A program made the position numbers and the translations under genes. From Anastatus disparis (taxonomy: Eukaryota; Arthropoda; Insecta; Hymenoptera; Eupelmidae), in NCBI GenBank assembly GCA_017163975.1, contig JAFFSR010000034.1, positions 682,001 through 746,000 on the forward strand: 64,000 nt of DNA. Direction: 5' to 3'. Positions within the stretch are counted from its first letter, which is position 1; each line of letters starts with the position of its first letter. This document shows, piece after piece, positions 10,893-22,929 of the stretch. Below the pieces are notes generated by a model. It was not told the origin of the DNA. It saw nothing but the letters and a program-made list of their open reading frames with translations, and did not search any database.

Positions 10893-13800
10893 TCAGTAGC
10901 TTCGTCAAGTGTAACAGTTAAAATAGTAGATCTAACAATGAAGTATTAATTATAACATAGGAATGCACTGTTTTGTGCGTTCAGGTCTACGTATAAAATA
11001 TACCAAGGTAACCTCATTTTTCTTTTTTTTTTTTCTTCTTTTTATTTTTCTTCTATGATAGTCTGTGTATATCGTACATCATTTAATTAAATTTTGTTTC
11101 TAAATAATTAATTTACTATTTTATTTCTTTTTTTTTATTATTAATTGTTTTAATTCTAAATCAAACGATTAAGTCTATTTTTTTTATTTAAAATAAATTT
11201 TTAAAACTTGTGTGTTTAGTTTAAACACAGTAATTCCCTATGATGACATAGTTTATCCGGGTATCGCTGACTGACTAATAAGTAATCCGATCAGCCTCAG
11301 TAGCGAAAATATGCACCGTGTCAAGTAGACAATATTATAGTATAATAATAGTCGGATTTCGATGTAATACCTCCAGACAATACCGACAAAAAGACTCTTT
11401 AAAATTCTTAAATTTTGCTCTTCAAAAAAAAAAAAAAAACAACAAAAGAGAAAAAAAACGATCGATCATTCATGTTTTTCTATAAAAAGAAAACCTAAGA
11501 TAAAACTATTGATCAAATTCGAATTGAATTGGAATCATGGTCTCTGACTCATTTCGTTCTTGAATATTACTATAAAATTCTAAATTTCGTTCTAAATAGT
11601 TCTCAAAACTAAACGATCAAGTTCGAATAGTTATATCCTCTTACTTAACGATGGTATAATAAAATCGTTCTCACTACAATACTTAATCAAACACCAATTA
11701 TCTGGTTATAAGCTTCTGACAAACATATCCCCAAAACTAAATTTTTGTTTTACGAGAAACTTAAAAGGAAAATAGAAAAAATATAAAACTATTGATCAAT
11801 TTGATAACTCCATCCAAACGCAGCCAAGTTTGAGTAATTGTATTTTCTAAATGGAATATCAGTCTCTATCTCTACTCGTATATTCAACTGTAATAGTAAT
11901 AATATATCGCCTTTAATTTATTATTTTAATGACTTTGGATTTAAAACACCAATTGTTCAAGATTCACCGTAACTAAAGATTGATTGTCGGGGACGACAAT
12001 TAAACTTAGTAAGGGGGGGAAGTCTAGGAGTGACTGGCTTATATTAATGTTTTTATAAAAGATAACGTTATCTAACTTTATCCGGCTAGTAGAAAAACGT
12101 CATTATAGTCTAAGATTAAATCTTTCACATGTTCTTTCTCTCCTTCCTTAATTTATATCTTCTCGGTTTTCTTATACCAGCTCGCTAGTATAGGGAGTTG
12201 TTTGAATTTTTAAACAAATTATTATTGATAAAATTTTCCTAACATGGGATTCTACCCTAAATTTTTATTTTATGCCTGAATTTAAACGCATGTATGAAAA
12301 TTATTTTAGTAATATATGTATTAACTGATTGCGATCTATATTGATCTATTCTGTAGAAACGTCAAGGTAGTTAATTTCGTATTCTGAGGACACAACCTCT
12401 GGGCTCCGATATTAAGACAGTATCCAATAAAAACCTAGCTTCATCAATTTGTTGTAGGGTGCTGGATCTCTGGATATTTCCGGCGTCTTAATATAATATT
12501 ATCTCGTGAATCATTATTATAGGATAAAAACTACTGTATATTGTCCTCAAGCGGTGCGAAGTGCACAATCTCAGCCTCCACTTTTATCAACATAATAATA
12601 ATAATACAATAAAAATTCAAATTTCTATTTTTAGTTCAATTTCCAAAACTACATATCTAAAATTCTTAAAAATAAACCGAAACCAAAGGGATGCTTAATT
12701 GAAATTTCTTAATTCTCCAGATGGAAAACGATTACATCGTCAATGTGATAAGTAACTCGAACCACTTTCAAGAATCCATTTAAATAAAATCATGAGTACT
12801 AGGGTAGCGTCCGTTTTCTACATTCTTTAAAGTATGTATGTACTACTTTAGGATCAGTTATTTCCGAGTATTTTATTCTTTATTTGAACCCGTGTACGTC
12901 TCCAAGGAAAACCTATGCTCATAGGATTTCTACTAATATTACTTTGGTTCTATCTTCAATCAATTCTGTGGATAACCGGGTGATTTTGGGGGGTATCCAT
13001 GGTAATTGTCGTAATTCTTACGGTTGTGCTTCCTCGACAGACTACTAAAAAGAAAGAAAAAAAAAAAAAAAAAAAAACAATGACTAATGGTCCTCGTAAC
13101 CATGAATAATTCTTTAAATTCCTACCACGATCAGTTATTTAGTTTAATCTAGCTTTGTTTAGAGCGGGATACAATTCGTTTCTTTTTCTTGTTTTACTCG
13201 TGAAGATTTAATCTGTTTTCTTGAGTCGCGATCATCTCTACTTACGTGGAATGTTGAACTTTAAAGTTCTTTTTCTTGTTTCTCCTCGAAGACTTCGTTT
13301 TTATTTTAATAAAAAAAGAAAAAAATATAATACATTAAATTGAAACCTAAAGGAAAATAATAACCCTCACCTCTAATCTTGTAAGCGATACGGCTTTATC
13401 TAATTCTTTGCTTGGTTCATGAACTTTTCTAGAAGACGTTATGTCTAATGCACCCTTTATTTTTCCTTTTTATCGTACAACAGTAGACCCGTCGATTAGG
13501 AGGATTGTCCCTAACTTGACGGCGTAAATTCTATTCCTCGGAATTGTTTAGCGATTTTTGCTAGAGAATTCTTGAATTCTTAATACCCTCCTAATAGCTT
13601 GCCGTTCTCATAGAACCGTAAAAGGGTATTTCGTTTCTTTCTTTTGTCTAAGTTCCGCTAATAAATAATGCTATTAGGACTAGGGATTCGAACTCTCGCT
13701 CCCTAATTTTGTTTGTTTTTGCTAAGGCAGCGGTGTGTATTAGTAGTGAAGCGATTGACACGGACGAAGAATTGTCAGTCAGACGCGATATTATTACGGC

Positions 13801-14183
13801 TCTGAACACGCTGAGGGAGTATAAAAAAAAAAAATAATTTTCATTTACTTTTTGGTTATTTTATATTTGTTAGTGTTATAATGTTCAATTTCAATTATTA
13901 AATTCTTCTAGCAATAAAAATCATTTTTATTATATATAAATGCAGGTACGATGTACTACCGTTGAAAATGTTATATTCAATCTTTATAGACCTGAACGCG
14001 CTAACATTAACATATTTTCATAGGTATAGGTGCGAAATTTGAGAAATGACCCTTGCAATCGGAATCTACGTTTAAAACTCAGTTTAGGTATTCATTCATT
14101 TAGTCTATTTCAATTTAAAAGGGGGGATATTTAGCAAGACTTAGTACCGATTAGACTAGAAAAACTCGAACAGAAGAGCAGGA
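10893..14183. other. Long spacer, no ORF above noise
   Basis: No open frame of 60 codons or more is present, and there is no recognisable domain. Base composition from 12.3 to 13.8 kb is less AT-extreme, which hints at old decayed sequence. There is a long A-run at about 13055-13076. A purine tract near 14119-14130 (AAAAGGGGGGAT) has a twin at 15450-15459, each preceded by TCAATTT, and could be a retroelement polypurine tract remnant. Confidence 0.4.
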
Positions 14184-15025
14184 ATGACAAACGAGACGGT
14201 AAATAATCAAAACCGAGACGGACAAGCCGACCCATCCATGTTGATAATGACGGCTATGGCGAATATCTTCGCCTTACATAATGCCTCACGGGGTCTGCGC
14301 AGGTAACGGGGCGAGATGCAAACTCCGACAACTGCCAGTATTAACTGTTGGCCTATACCAACATCGACAGCCAAAGGAATGGCCAGGGTTGACCCCGAGG
14401 GGCTACGCACTTTTTGACCTCTCGGGAGGACAAAAAAGAGTACATTGAGAGACTAAAGAGGACTTTAAAGAGGACAAGATCACGAATAAACTCTTTAATT
14501 TTTTAGAGTACATGGGCGAAGTTGAGAGGACTCGGGAGGACTTGAGAGGACTCGGGAGAACTTGAGAGGACAATAAAGAAAACTTAAGAGGATATAAAAG
14601 GACATAAAAGAGAACTCAAGAGAACTGAGGAGTTCTCTTTTGTACTCTCACTGTCCTCCATAGTTTTCTTATGTACTCACATTGTCCTCTTCATTCTCTT
14701 ATGTACTCGCATTGTCCTCTTCATTCTTTTCTGTACTCTTGCTGTCCTCTGCAATTTTTTTACTTTTCAAAATAATCGTGAGTACATTGAAAAAAAATTC
14801 AGAGGATATCGGAGGACATGAGAGGACATGAGAGTACACACTTTCAATTCAGAGGATTTTTTGAGAGGACATGAAGTGCGTAGCCCCTCGGTTGACCCAC
14901 CTTCACTTCAACACTATGGGGCAACGACAAAACAAAAATCAACCCACCTACAGGGGGAGCAAACGGAAGAGAACCCCGCTTTTCCTGTGAAGACTGTACA
15001 TCGCCATCTCAAGACGCTATCATAA
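14184..15025 (+). pseudogene. Small unknown ORF split by a MITE
   Basis: The + frame starts at ATG 14184 and has a TAA at 14304. It continues to the MITE border, and after removing 14396-14890 plus one copy of the 8-bp target duplication it runs on in the same frame to TAA 15023-15025 (113 codons in all). Frame continuity across the excised element suggests it was open before insertion, apart from the one nonsense codon. The sequence is GC-richer than the surroundings, polar, and Thr/Gln-rich toward the C-terminus. I recognise no domain; a gag-like or fragmentary protein is possible. A 67-codon frame on the other strand (14207-14410) covers the same DNA and is taken as a shadow. Confidence 0.4.
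14396..14890. mobile_element. 495-bp MITE with 8-bp target duplication (hAT-like)
   Basis: Perfect 17-bp inverted ends CGAGGGGCTACGCACTT / AAGTGCGTAGCCCCTCG, flanked by the direct repeat GTTGACCC at 14388-14395 and 14891-14898. The interior consists of degenerate GAGAGGAC / TTGTCCTC-type repeats with imperfect dyad symmetry. It has no coding capacity. An 8-bp duplication fits hAT (also P or Merlin). The TIR is not a classical hAT consensus, so the superfamily is tentative. Confidence 0.85.
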
Positions 15026-15583
15026 AAAAAAAAAAGAAAAGAAATTTTTCTTCTTCAAACAAACAACGAGTCCCTTTGAGTGATTAAGAGAGTGCGACAG
15101 AGAGAAAGCCTTACCTCTCTTTTCTTCGCGCTCTCTTCCCACTCTTCATGAATAGAGATTAAAGTTTTAGCTTCAACCGACGTTCGCTCATGAAAGTAGA
15201 CGCGCGGGACAGGCCCTAGAGGCAAGTACGAGAGGAGAGAGGCTCGCGCAGCTTCCTCCTCTAATTTAATAGGGTTTTATTTAAATTGTGTTTTTTTTTA
15301 CTTTATTCATTGTCAATTTTTTTTATTTTTATTTTTCTTTATTTTCTCTCCTGCTCTTCAAGCATGAGAAAAACACGATTAGTGGTTGAGTGAAGTGCAA
15401 CGTGGGAGAAGTTTAAATGTAGTTTGGGTTTTTTTATTTCAATTTGAAAAGGGGGATTAAGTTTTTTTTTGTTTGGGTTTTTAAAGTTTCTTGCTATATT
15501 CTTCTGTTAGTTGTTCAATGTTGGTTCTAGATTTTTACCCGGGTAAAAATTCCTGCGTAATCCGTACGGGAGTGCCGTAGTAT
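15026..15583. other. Spacer with CT/AG-rich stretch
   Basis: 15080-15270 is richer in G and C (GAGAGAG and CTCTC runs). The purine tract AAAAGGGGGATTAAG occurs at about 15449-15463. I see no gene. Confidence 0.35.
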
Positions 15584-15679
15584 TTAGCAAAGAATAAGCA
15601 GTTGGGGGTGGAGAGCGGAGGCAGTAATGACCAGGAAAGCCGGCAATGCCGCCACGCCGGCCAGCAGCTTGTTCATCAT
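15584..15679 (-). CDS. 31-codon signal-peptide-like ORF in a GC island
   Basis: The minus-strand frame MMNKLLAGVAALPAFLVITA... is followed by a few residues and TAA 15584-15586. It has the shape of a secretory signal: a basic n-region, a ~16-residue hydrophobic core and an A-x-A-like end. The ~90 bp are GC-rich in a strongly AT-rich setting. No splice partner is evident downstream on the minus strand, so it could be a first exon, a captured fragment, or chance. Confidence 0.25.
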   Translation of the reverse strand: MMNKLLAGVAALPAFLVITASALHPQLLILC

Positions 15680-15689
15680 AGAAAGATAA

Positions 15690-16465
15690 GTGTTATAATT
15701 GCTCATTATATATTTACTAAAACAATAGTTAAAGTAGCGATATTATATTAATATACAACATTTCTTCAAAAATTATCTTTTGTTTTCTTAATATCCGTTT
15801 TTATTCCTTACGCAGTTAAATGTAAATTCACAACGCAACCATTGTACCGCAATCAATTATTAAAATGTTTATATATACTTCTATTGACAAGACTAACATT
15901 TTGTACTTTTGAAAATGTCGGTTCATCTATTGCACGTTTTCTTAAACAGACAATCGACCAATCATAAAATTGTTAGCGGTTATATAATAATACTTTGCAT
16001 CATTAGTACTATGAATATTAATAAAAATGTATATAATGTAACAATTATTTTATGCTTTCAATACATTTAAACAAAAATCATTAGTCAAAATAAAAAGACA
16101 TATGTTATTGATTTAATATAATGGTAAAATGTTTTACTAGACATTCCTTAAGTTCTTAATTAAATTTTTATTATTGCAAGCTAAATGATGTATGCTAGCT
16201 ATTAAATTGAAAAGGTTTACTGTAATTTATTGAAATTATAGCTGATTAGATAAATAGTCTGAAAATTTCCTTTAATACACAATTTTTCTTGAATGTTTAA
16301 CTTTACAAAATTTCCTTGTCAAAATGCTGCCCATATTCAGCAAGCGATTTTTGACATGTGAAGGCATTAAAATGTGTAATGTTATTTTTTTTTTCTTGTA
16401 GTGTTATAATTGCCCATTATTTATTTGCTAAAACAATAATTAAAGTAACGCTATTATATTGAAGG
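15690..16465. repeat. Direct repeat ~60 bp, spaced ~710 bp
   Basis: GTGTTATAATTGC(T/C)CATTAT...AAAACAATA(G/A)TTAAAGTA(G/A)CG(A/C)TATTATATT occurs at about 15692 and again at about 16401. The intervening sequence has no gene. Confidence 0.6.
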
Positions 16466-16589
16466 AGTAACACTGTTTCTTTTTCTGGTTTCCCCTGCTT
16501 AAAAAAATTAATTGACAAATCAATTGATATATCAACTCAAAACATCAAGTGGATATTTTATAGTGTCAGATTCTAAGTCCAAGAATTCT

Positions 16590-17814
16590 AAAAATGACTT
16601 AGTCCCAATAGAAAATTTTTTTTATTAAAACAGGTTTTTTTTTTAAGTTTTAAGTGTTGCTGAACCACTATGCGAAGTCCATTTGAAACTATATTTTTTT
16701 TAGTTTAAGATAACGAAAAATGTAACACAATAATTTCGATTATTCTGAATAATTATTAAGTCCCAATGGAAAATTTTATATTATTAGAACAGGTTTTTTT
16801 TTACTTTTGAGTGTTGCTGAACCTCAATGCGAAGTCTATTAGAAACTCTATTTTTTAAAGTTCAAAATAACGAAAAATGTAACTTACAATAATTTCGATT
16901 TTCCTGAATAATTATTAAGTGCCAATGGAAAATTTTATATTATTAGGACAGGTTTTTTTTTTTACTTTTGAGTGTTGCTGAACCTCAATGCGAAGTCCAT
17001 TACAAACTCTATTTTTTAAAGTTTAAAATAACGAAAAATGTAATTTACAATAATTTCAATTTTTCAGAAAATTATTAAGTCTCAATGGAAAATTTTATAT
17101 TATTAGAACAGGTTTTTTTTTTACTTTTGAGTGTTGCTGAACCTCAATGCGAAGTCCATTACAAACTCTATTTTTTAAAGTTTAAAATAACGAAAAATGT
17201 AACTTACAATAATTTCAATTTTTCAGAAAATTATTAAGTGCCAATGGAAAATTTTATATTATTAGAACAGGTTTTTTTTTTTACTTTTGAGTGTTACTGA
17301 ACCTCTATGCGAAGTCTATTAGAAACTCATTTTTTTTTAGTTTAAAATAACGAAAAATTTGACTTTTATTAATTTCAATTTTTCAGAAAATTATTAAGTC
17401 TCAATGGGAAATTTTATATTATTAGAACAGGTTTTTTTTTTTACTTTTGAGTGTTGCTGAACCTCAATGCAAAGTCCATTAGAAACTCTATTTTTTAAAG
17501 TTTAAAATAACGAAAAATGTAACTTACAATAATTTCAATTGTTCAGAAAATTATTAAGTCTCAATGGAAAATTTTATATTATTAGAACAAGTTTTTTTTT
17601 TACTTTTGAGTGTTACTGAACCTCTATGCGAAGTCTATTAGAAACTCATTTTTTTTTAGATTAAAATAACGAAAAATTTGACTTTTATTAATTTCAATTT
17701 TTCAGAAAATTATTAAGTCTCAATGGAAAATTTTATATTATTAGAACAGGTTTTTTTTTTTACTTTTGAGTGTTATTGAACCTCTATGCGAAGTCTATCA
17801 GAAACTCTTTTTTT
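16590..17814. repeat. ~160-bp tandem satellite, about eight units
   Basis: The unit start AATTATTAAGT(C/G)(C/T)CAATGGAAAATTTTATATTATTAG-like recurs at about 16603, 16757, 16916, 17077, 17236, 17396, 17557 and 17715 (158-161 bp spacing). Each unit has a T-rich run, GAGTGTT(G/A)CTGAACCTC and AAAATAACGAAAAAT. Neighbouring units alternate between two variants (ACTTACAATAATTTC versus ACTTTTATTAATTTC), suggesting higher-order homogenisation. Confidence 0.9.
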
Positions 17815-17932
17815 TGCTTTCTCATAGAGAAAGAATTGTATCAGTAAAAAAAATTTTTTTCTATTTTTTCATTAATTTGTACATATTTAGACTCAGGGAG
17901 TCGAAAAAAGTGGTTTCCAGAAAATATCTGTA

Positions 17933-17934
<2 letters not shown>

Positions 17935-17974
<40 letters not shown>

Positions 17975-17990
17975 TGTGTATGTATTCAGT
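17935..17990. repeat. (TG)n microsatellite
   Basis: A near-perfect TG run with a few TA interruptions. It generates repetitive Val-Cys or Thr-His open frames on both strands that are not genes. Confidence 0.9.
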
Positions 17991-18159
17991 ACGCCAATAA
18001 GATCTCGAGAACTACTCGATGGATTGACTTCAAATTTCGCATGCAATTTATTTTTTTGTCTAACTGGGGGGGAAGCTATTGAAAATTGATCTTCTTTGCT
18101 CAGTTTTTTTTTTAAAGCCATTTTAAGAATTTTAAAAAAATTTTGATTTTTCATTTTTT

Positions 18160-18605
18160 GATATTTTACGTAAGCTACTCGAAGAATTTTCTTGAAAATT
18201 TGTATGAACATTATTTGCGACTGCCAAAAGAAGAAAAACTTTCACCAACTGATTTTCTTAGCGCACTTTTAATTTTAGAGCATTTTGTAAATTTTGAATA
18301 GAATTTCACCTATTTTTTGGTATTTTACGTAAACTACTCGATGAAGTAGCTTAAAATTATGTATAGAAATTATTAACGATTGCCTAAATAAAATGAACTT
18401 TTGAAAACTGGTTTTCTTAGCGTAGTTGTAACGTTAAAGCGTTTTGAAAATTTTAAAACAATGTTTATTTTTCAATTATTTGGTATTTTTTGTAAACTAT
18501 TCGATGAAAATGTTCCAAAATTTGTATGCAAGTTATTGGTTATAGTGTTAAGAAGACAAGCTTGGGAAAATTAATTTTATAAACGCATTTTTAATTTTAG
18601 AGCAT
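18160..18605. repeat. Three diverged ~150-bp tandem units
   Basis: TATTTT(A/T)(C/T)GTAA(G/A)CTA(C/T)TCGA-GAA... followed by GGTTTTCTTAGCG-like and TTTTAATTTTAGAGC segments recurs three times inside the insertion. Confidence 0.6.
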
Positions 18606-18800
18606 AATAAAATCACATTATGCAAATGGCAAAAGTAAGAAAGAGTAAAATTCATATAGTTTTCGTAGGTATTAAGACAGCCTCCAATACAGAGGATAGG
18701 GACATTTATATTAAAATCGTATTTAAAAAAATAAAATCAAAATACTCAAACTCAATGCGCTCTATGAGAAAGCATTGCGCCAAAGCACTTGGCAGCGTTT

Positions 18801-18880
18801 TTTAGTTTAAAATAACGAAAAATTTGACTTTTATTAATTTCGATTTTCCTGAAAAATTAGTAGGTCCCAATGGAAATTTG
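18801..18880. repeat. Resumed part-unit of the 160-bp satellite
   Basis: Matches the second half of one unit and the start of the next (AAAATAACGAAAAATTTGAC, then TAGGTCCCAATGGAAATTT). It marks the right border of the 17815-18800 insertion. Confidence 0.75.
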
Positions 18881-18920
18881 AGGGATTATTTTTACATTAT
18901 GTAATGAAAATTATGACTTA

Positions 18921-19972
18921 CTAGGAGAGGTCTTTATGTTTTGGTCACGGATCTTGTTGTAACTTTTATACATCAAATTATGAAAAAAGCTGCAGGCATT
19001 CGGACCAACGCTCGTTTATTCCAAAATTATAAGCTATTTTGTTCAATTTAGAAAGATTTCTTTCAAAAATTATTGTTAATAATAATGAATATTACTCTCC
19101 AATCAGAGCTTCTAAGTTCATCCTGTAACATTCTTGCATAAGTTGAAATTGAATCCTTTTGATATAAAAAAAAGTGTTCAAAAAGCTCAATCCGTTCAAA
19201 AGTTATAGCAAAATGAAAAATATGAAAAAAATCAGCACAATAATTCAATGAAAACTAAAGTTTAATTTTATGCTAAATTTCATAACAATTTTTATTATTC
19301 TATAACTTTTTAATGGGTTTAGTTTTTTAAATACGTCTTTTTTTTATCAAAAGGATTTATTCTCAACTTATTATTTTGATATTTCACATGATACGCTATT
19401 ATTATTAACTTTAGTTTTACCCGTACTTACTCATAATTGTTATTTAATTTGAAAAATGTTAATAGAAAAGAGTTTTAATATACTACAGCTCATTGTTATT
19501 TATGAAAATACTTTAAAAAATAATCTACATATCAAATTATTTTTGAAGCTATGCTTCTTACGTGACGTTACGGCAAGGGTACTAAATGTATAAAAATCGA
19601 CAGTCCCAAATGTCACCCAGCGTGAATGTACGAATATGGCACATGGTGCCATTATTGCTATCAACATACAAACACTTAAATTCTTTTTTCTCTTTCTTTC
19701 TTTCCCTCTCTCCCATTCCGCTTAAGAATATGCATGTATATACACAAGTGGATGTGTGTGTTGAATGTACCACAATTGATGCTTGTAGTGTGTATATATA
19801 TATATATCCAGTGAAATTTTGAGAAAAGTATCTATATGTACTAGGACGTTATAGGTAAATACAAAGCGGGTACTGCTTCTCTTTTTCTAAATGTTTTCAT
19901 GTTAACGAAGTTTCCCTATGCCCTCTCACTTGCACCTACTGATTTCGTATAAGTACTTTCCTCGTAATCTTA

Positions 19973-20026
<54 letters not shown>

Positions 20027-20867
20027 CTTGCTCAGTTAAAAAAATATGATTCTAATAAAAAAAAATATTTACTGTCCCTAGTCTTCTTACATATCTTTAT
20101 TTCTTAAATAGTTATAATTGAAGAAAGTTAAAAAATTTCACGAATTTAAAAACTATTCAATACGGTAAAAAAATAGAAAAAAATGACTTAAGAAAATTTT
20201 ACAGTACAAAACAAAATTGGTATTTTATCTTTTCTTTAATTTCTTTTTTAATTTTTTATTCTATGTTTCTATTTAAAAAATTATTTTTTACGAAAATTTT
20301 CCGGAAATTTTGATACTGTACATTTCTGTAAATTTTATTTGAGAAACTATAGTTTTACTGCTTCGTTTTTTTATATCAATGAACCTTTATAAGCTACGCA
20401 TAAACATTTCTTTCTTAACTTTTTAATAATTGTTATTAATAAACTATATTATTAATATATTTTTAAATACATAATACATTGAATGAAAAATAACAAGTTT
20501 TCATTAAAAAATTAATTATAATTTTTGCAAATGTCACACTTCCTAGTTTCTATATATATACTGGAAGCATAGCTTCTGTCGGCCAGTCCCCACGATTGCC
20601 ACTCCTGTTTTTATTATATGTACTTTACCTATAAGTAAATTCATTATTATACTGTGTAAAAAAGTGCCACCTAGGTAACGGAGGAGCGTTACTTAAATGC
20701 GGATTTAGGTCCCGCAGTGCTATAAAAAATTAAACAAAATAGCTCATAATCTTGGAATGATCGAGCGTTCAACCGAATGCTCGTGACTTTTTTAAGAATT
20801 TTATGTAGAAAAATATATCCGGAAGTTAGAACAAGGTCTGTGACCTAAACAAAGGGCCTTCTCCTAG
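18921..20867. mobile_element. 1.95-kb element of the CTAGGAGA-ended TIR family
   Basis: The inverted ends CTAGGAGAGG...CCTTCTCCTAG extend over roughly 150 bp at reduced identity (GGTCAC-GA-CTTGTT at one end, AA-AAGGTCTGTGACC at the other). Flanks are TTA on the left and CTA on the right. Inside the TIRs is ATTCGGACCAACGCTCG / CGAGCGTTCAACCGAATG, shared with the 37438-38113 element. The ~1.6 kb centre has TA microsatellites and an inner inverted pair AAGCTATGCTTC (about 19548) / GAAGCATAGCTT (about 20563). No transposase is present. Confidence 0.65.
19975..20025. repeat. (TA)n microsatellite
   Basis: About 25 TA units inside the 18921-20867 element. Confidence 0.9.
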
Positions 20868-22004
20868 CTAGTACTAATTGGGCAAAAAGTTGCTGAGTCT
20901 TAATGTAAGGATAATGTTTCACTAATGTGGTTTTTTTTTAAAGTTTAAAAATAAAAAATACATTCCATTCATGAAAAATAAAATTTTTAATACTTATGTG
21001 ATAACAAGGATAGTTATCTTAGAACAACTTAAATTAGATTGACTGATATACTTGTTTAACTTGAATTATATTTGCTGAGATATCTTAATACTTTTTTCGT
21101 ATACATCTCGAAAACTATACGATAAATACAATGTTGATTCTTTGATCATGGCAGTTTTTTTGTCTTCGTCACAAGTTTGATAAGCTGGGTTGTTTTCTAA
21201 GTAATCTTTGAATGATGCTGCAAATAATAATTTGATTGTCATAAATTAACTCTAACTCATTTATGCGCCAAAAGACTCGAATTTATCGTTGATTAAAAAC
21301 TTCTTCAATTCAGTTCTCAATACATTTTTCTGAAATTCCATATCCCAAACATATTTTTTTCTGTACTTGATGACCTTGTATAATAGTACATGATGATACG
21401 TGTGACCTATGAGGAACTTGGTTGCACGGCACGGAGTCAGCGCCGTGTGATTTCGTTCTACATAGGTCGATGGTGTCGTATACTATTTTATAGATCGTGT
21501 GACATAAATTTGCCATTTAAAATGAATATATAAATAAATATATATGTATTTGAATAAAAATAACTGTAAAAAACTATAAACAATCGTAAATAACTGTGAA
21601 TAATTGTAAAAAAAGTGAATGGATGTAGATAATTGTAAATAAATATAAAAAACTGTAAAAAAGTGTTAATAACAGTAAATTGATGGTTTTAGCTTAAACA
21701 ATAAAATTTCAAGTATAGTTATGGGGTCGTAAATCTATTCAATCTTCATTATGTCATGTGTAACCTATATCAAACTCAAGTCACGTGCAATTTATTTAGA
21801 ACAAATCTCTTATTCCAACCAATTTTTTCCATGAATGCACCTAACTATGATGCGATAAGCGTTACGGTCATATATATGTGAAGATTTTAAGTTTCAGACA
21901 GGTCGATTGAGAGTCGCATAATTTGTAGAAGTTTCAAATCGATTAAAAATTTTCGTCGTTTATCGCGTTAATGGGTCAACTTATCATTACTTCGCATTGA
22001 CTAA
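20868..22004. other. Spacer with TGTAAATAA-type short repeats
   Basis: 21550-21680 is a run of short AACTGTAAA / AATTGTAAATAA phrases. A 68-codon minus frame at 21310-21516 has no motif. A possible minus exon after an ACAG acceptor near 21365 does not match the open phase of the BEN-like gene, so I do not annotate it. Confidence 0.35.
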
Positions 22005-22277
22005 TTACTCACTTAAATACAATTCCAGTTTTGCTGCTGAAACCAATTTCACTGGACTTCGTCCGGGAAGATTTACTCTTTTTTTACTATAATCGAGATA
22101 TATGTTGTCTAATTTTTTTTTAAATATAAGTACAGCTATTTCTCTAGCAAATTGACTGCGACACTTCTTTTGCATCATCTGCCATGATTTTGGCCCAACT
22201 TTAACATTTTTTCCTAAATATACCTAAAAAATAGTACAATTAGAAAAAAAAGACACTTTTAGATCAAATAAATTTAA

Positions 22278-22529
22278 CCCTTGCTTACCACACCTCCCTG
22301 GAGTAACACGTTAGGAAAAATCGTTATAAAATACAAATTATTATATAGATTTACTTAAACTTTTTTTTTAGAATCCTTTAACAGTTACTTAAAAAGGCTA
22401 TGTAGGTTTTATAGCTTTTAACTAAATTTAAATATGTATAAAAAATTACCACGATTAAAAAATTGAAAAAAATTACTCTTTTTATTAAAAAAGGTCTGGG
22501 TCCTTTGGACCCAGTGTGGTAAGCAAAGA
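22278..22529. mobile_element. 252-bp TTAA-flanked MITE in an intron
   Basis: TIRs CCCTTGCTTACCACAC / GTGTGGTAAGCAAAGA, flanked by TTAA at 22274-22277 and 22530-22533. CCC-starting ends and TTAA targets suggest a piggyBac-mobilised MITE. It lies entirely in the intron between 22550 and 22223 of the BEN-like gene. Confidence 0.8.
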
Positions 22530-22929
22530 TTAAACGAAAAATCATTTACCATATTATCAACTATGGTGTACCTCTCATGCATTTCAGGTGCTAAAAACAT
22601 TAAAAATTACATTTTTTTATATTATATTTTTTAGATTTCATTTAATTAAGATGTGTTTTTTCAACATACTTATGATAGGAAGTAAATTATTATTTGCATA
22701 AAATCTGTACAGCCGATTTTTATATTTTTTTATCATAAAATAAGGTTCATTCACATCTTCTGTAAAATAAAAACATAAAGGTTTTTTTAACTATCATATT
22801 AAAAAAAATATATATATATATATGTACATAAACATTTATAACTCATACCATCTGTTGACGCTTTATTCTCACTCCCATCGATTAAGCAAATTACAGCTCG
22901 CAATGGACGTCTTCTATTATTTCTTGGTC

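Larger units (their letters stand above)
17815..18800. mobile_element. ~0.99 kb insertion inside the satellite
   Basis: The satellite breaks off in its poly-T segment at about 17814 and resumes at about 18801 with AGTTTAAAATAACGAAAAATTTGAC. The insert begins TGCTTTCTCATAGAG (17815-17829) and carries the exact inverse CTCTATGAGAAAGCA at 18760-18774, close to but not at its far end. It holds a (TG)n tract and three ~150-bp internal repeats, and no credible ORF. It is probably a non-autonomous DNA element. Confidence 0.6.

Noticed and set aside
13660..13720. tRNA gene on the minus strand with B box AGTTCGAATCCC
   Set aside because: The T-stem does not pair, no A box lies at the right distance, and no cloverleaf can be drawn.
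17766..18211. Genes spanning the (TG)n tract on both strands
   Set aside because: The open frames are created by the dinucleotide repeat and have no flanking coding signal.
16590..18880. CRISPR array
   Set aside because: Units are ~160 bp head-to-tail satellite copies without unique spacers, in a eukaryotic context.
21310..21516. Terminal exon of the BEN-like gene
   Set aside because: The only acceptor nearby gives the wrong phase after the 22012 donor and runs into a stop; there is no homology.
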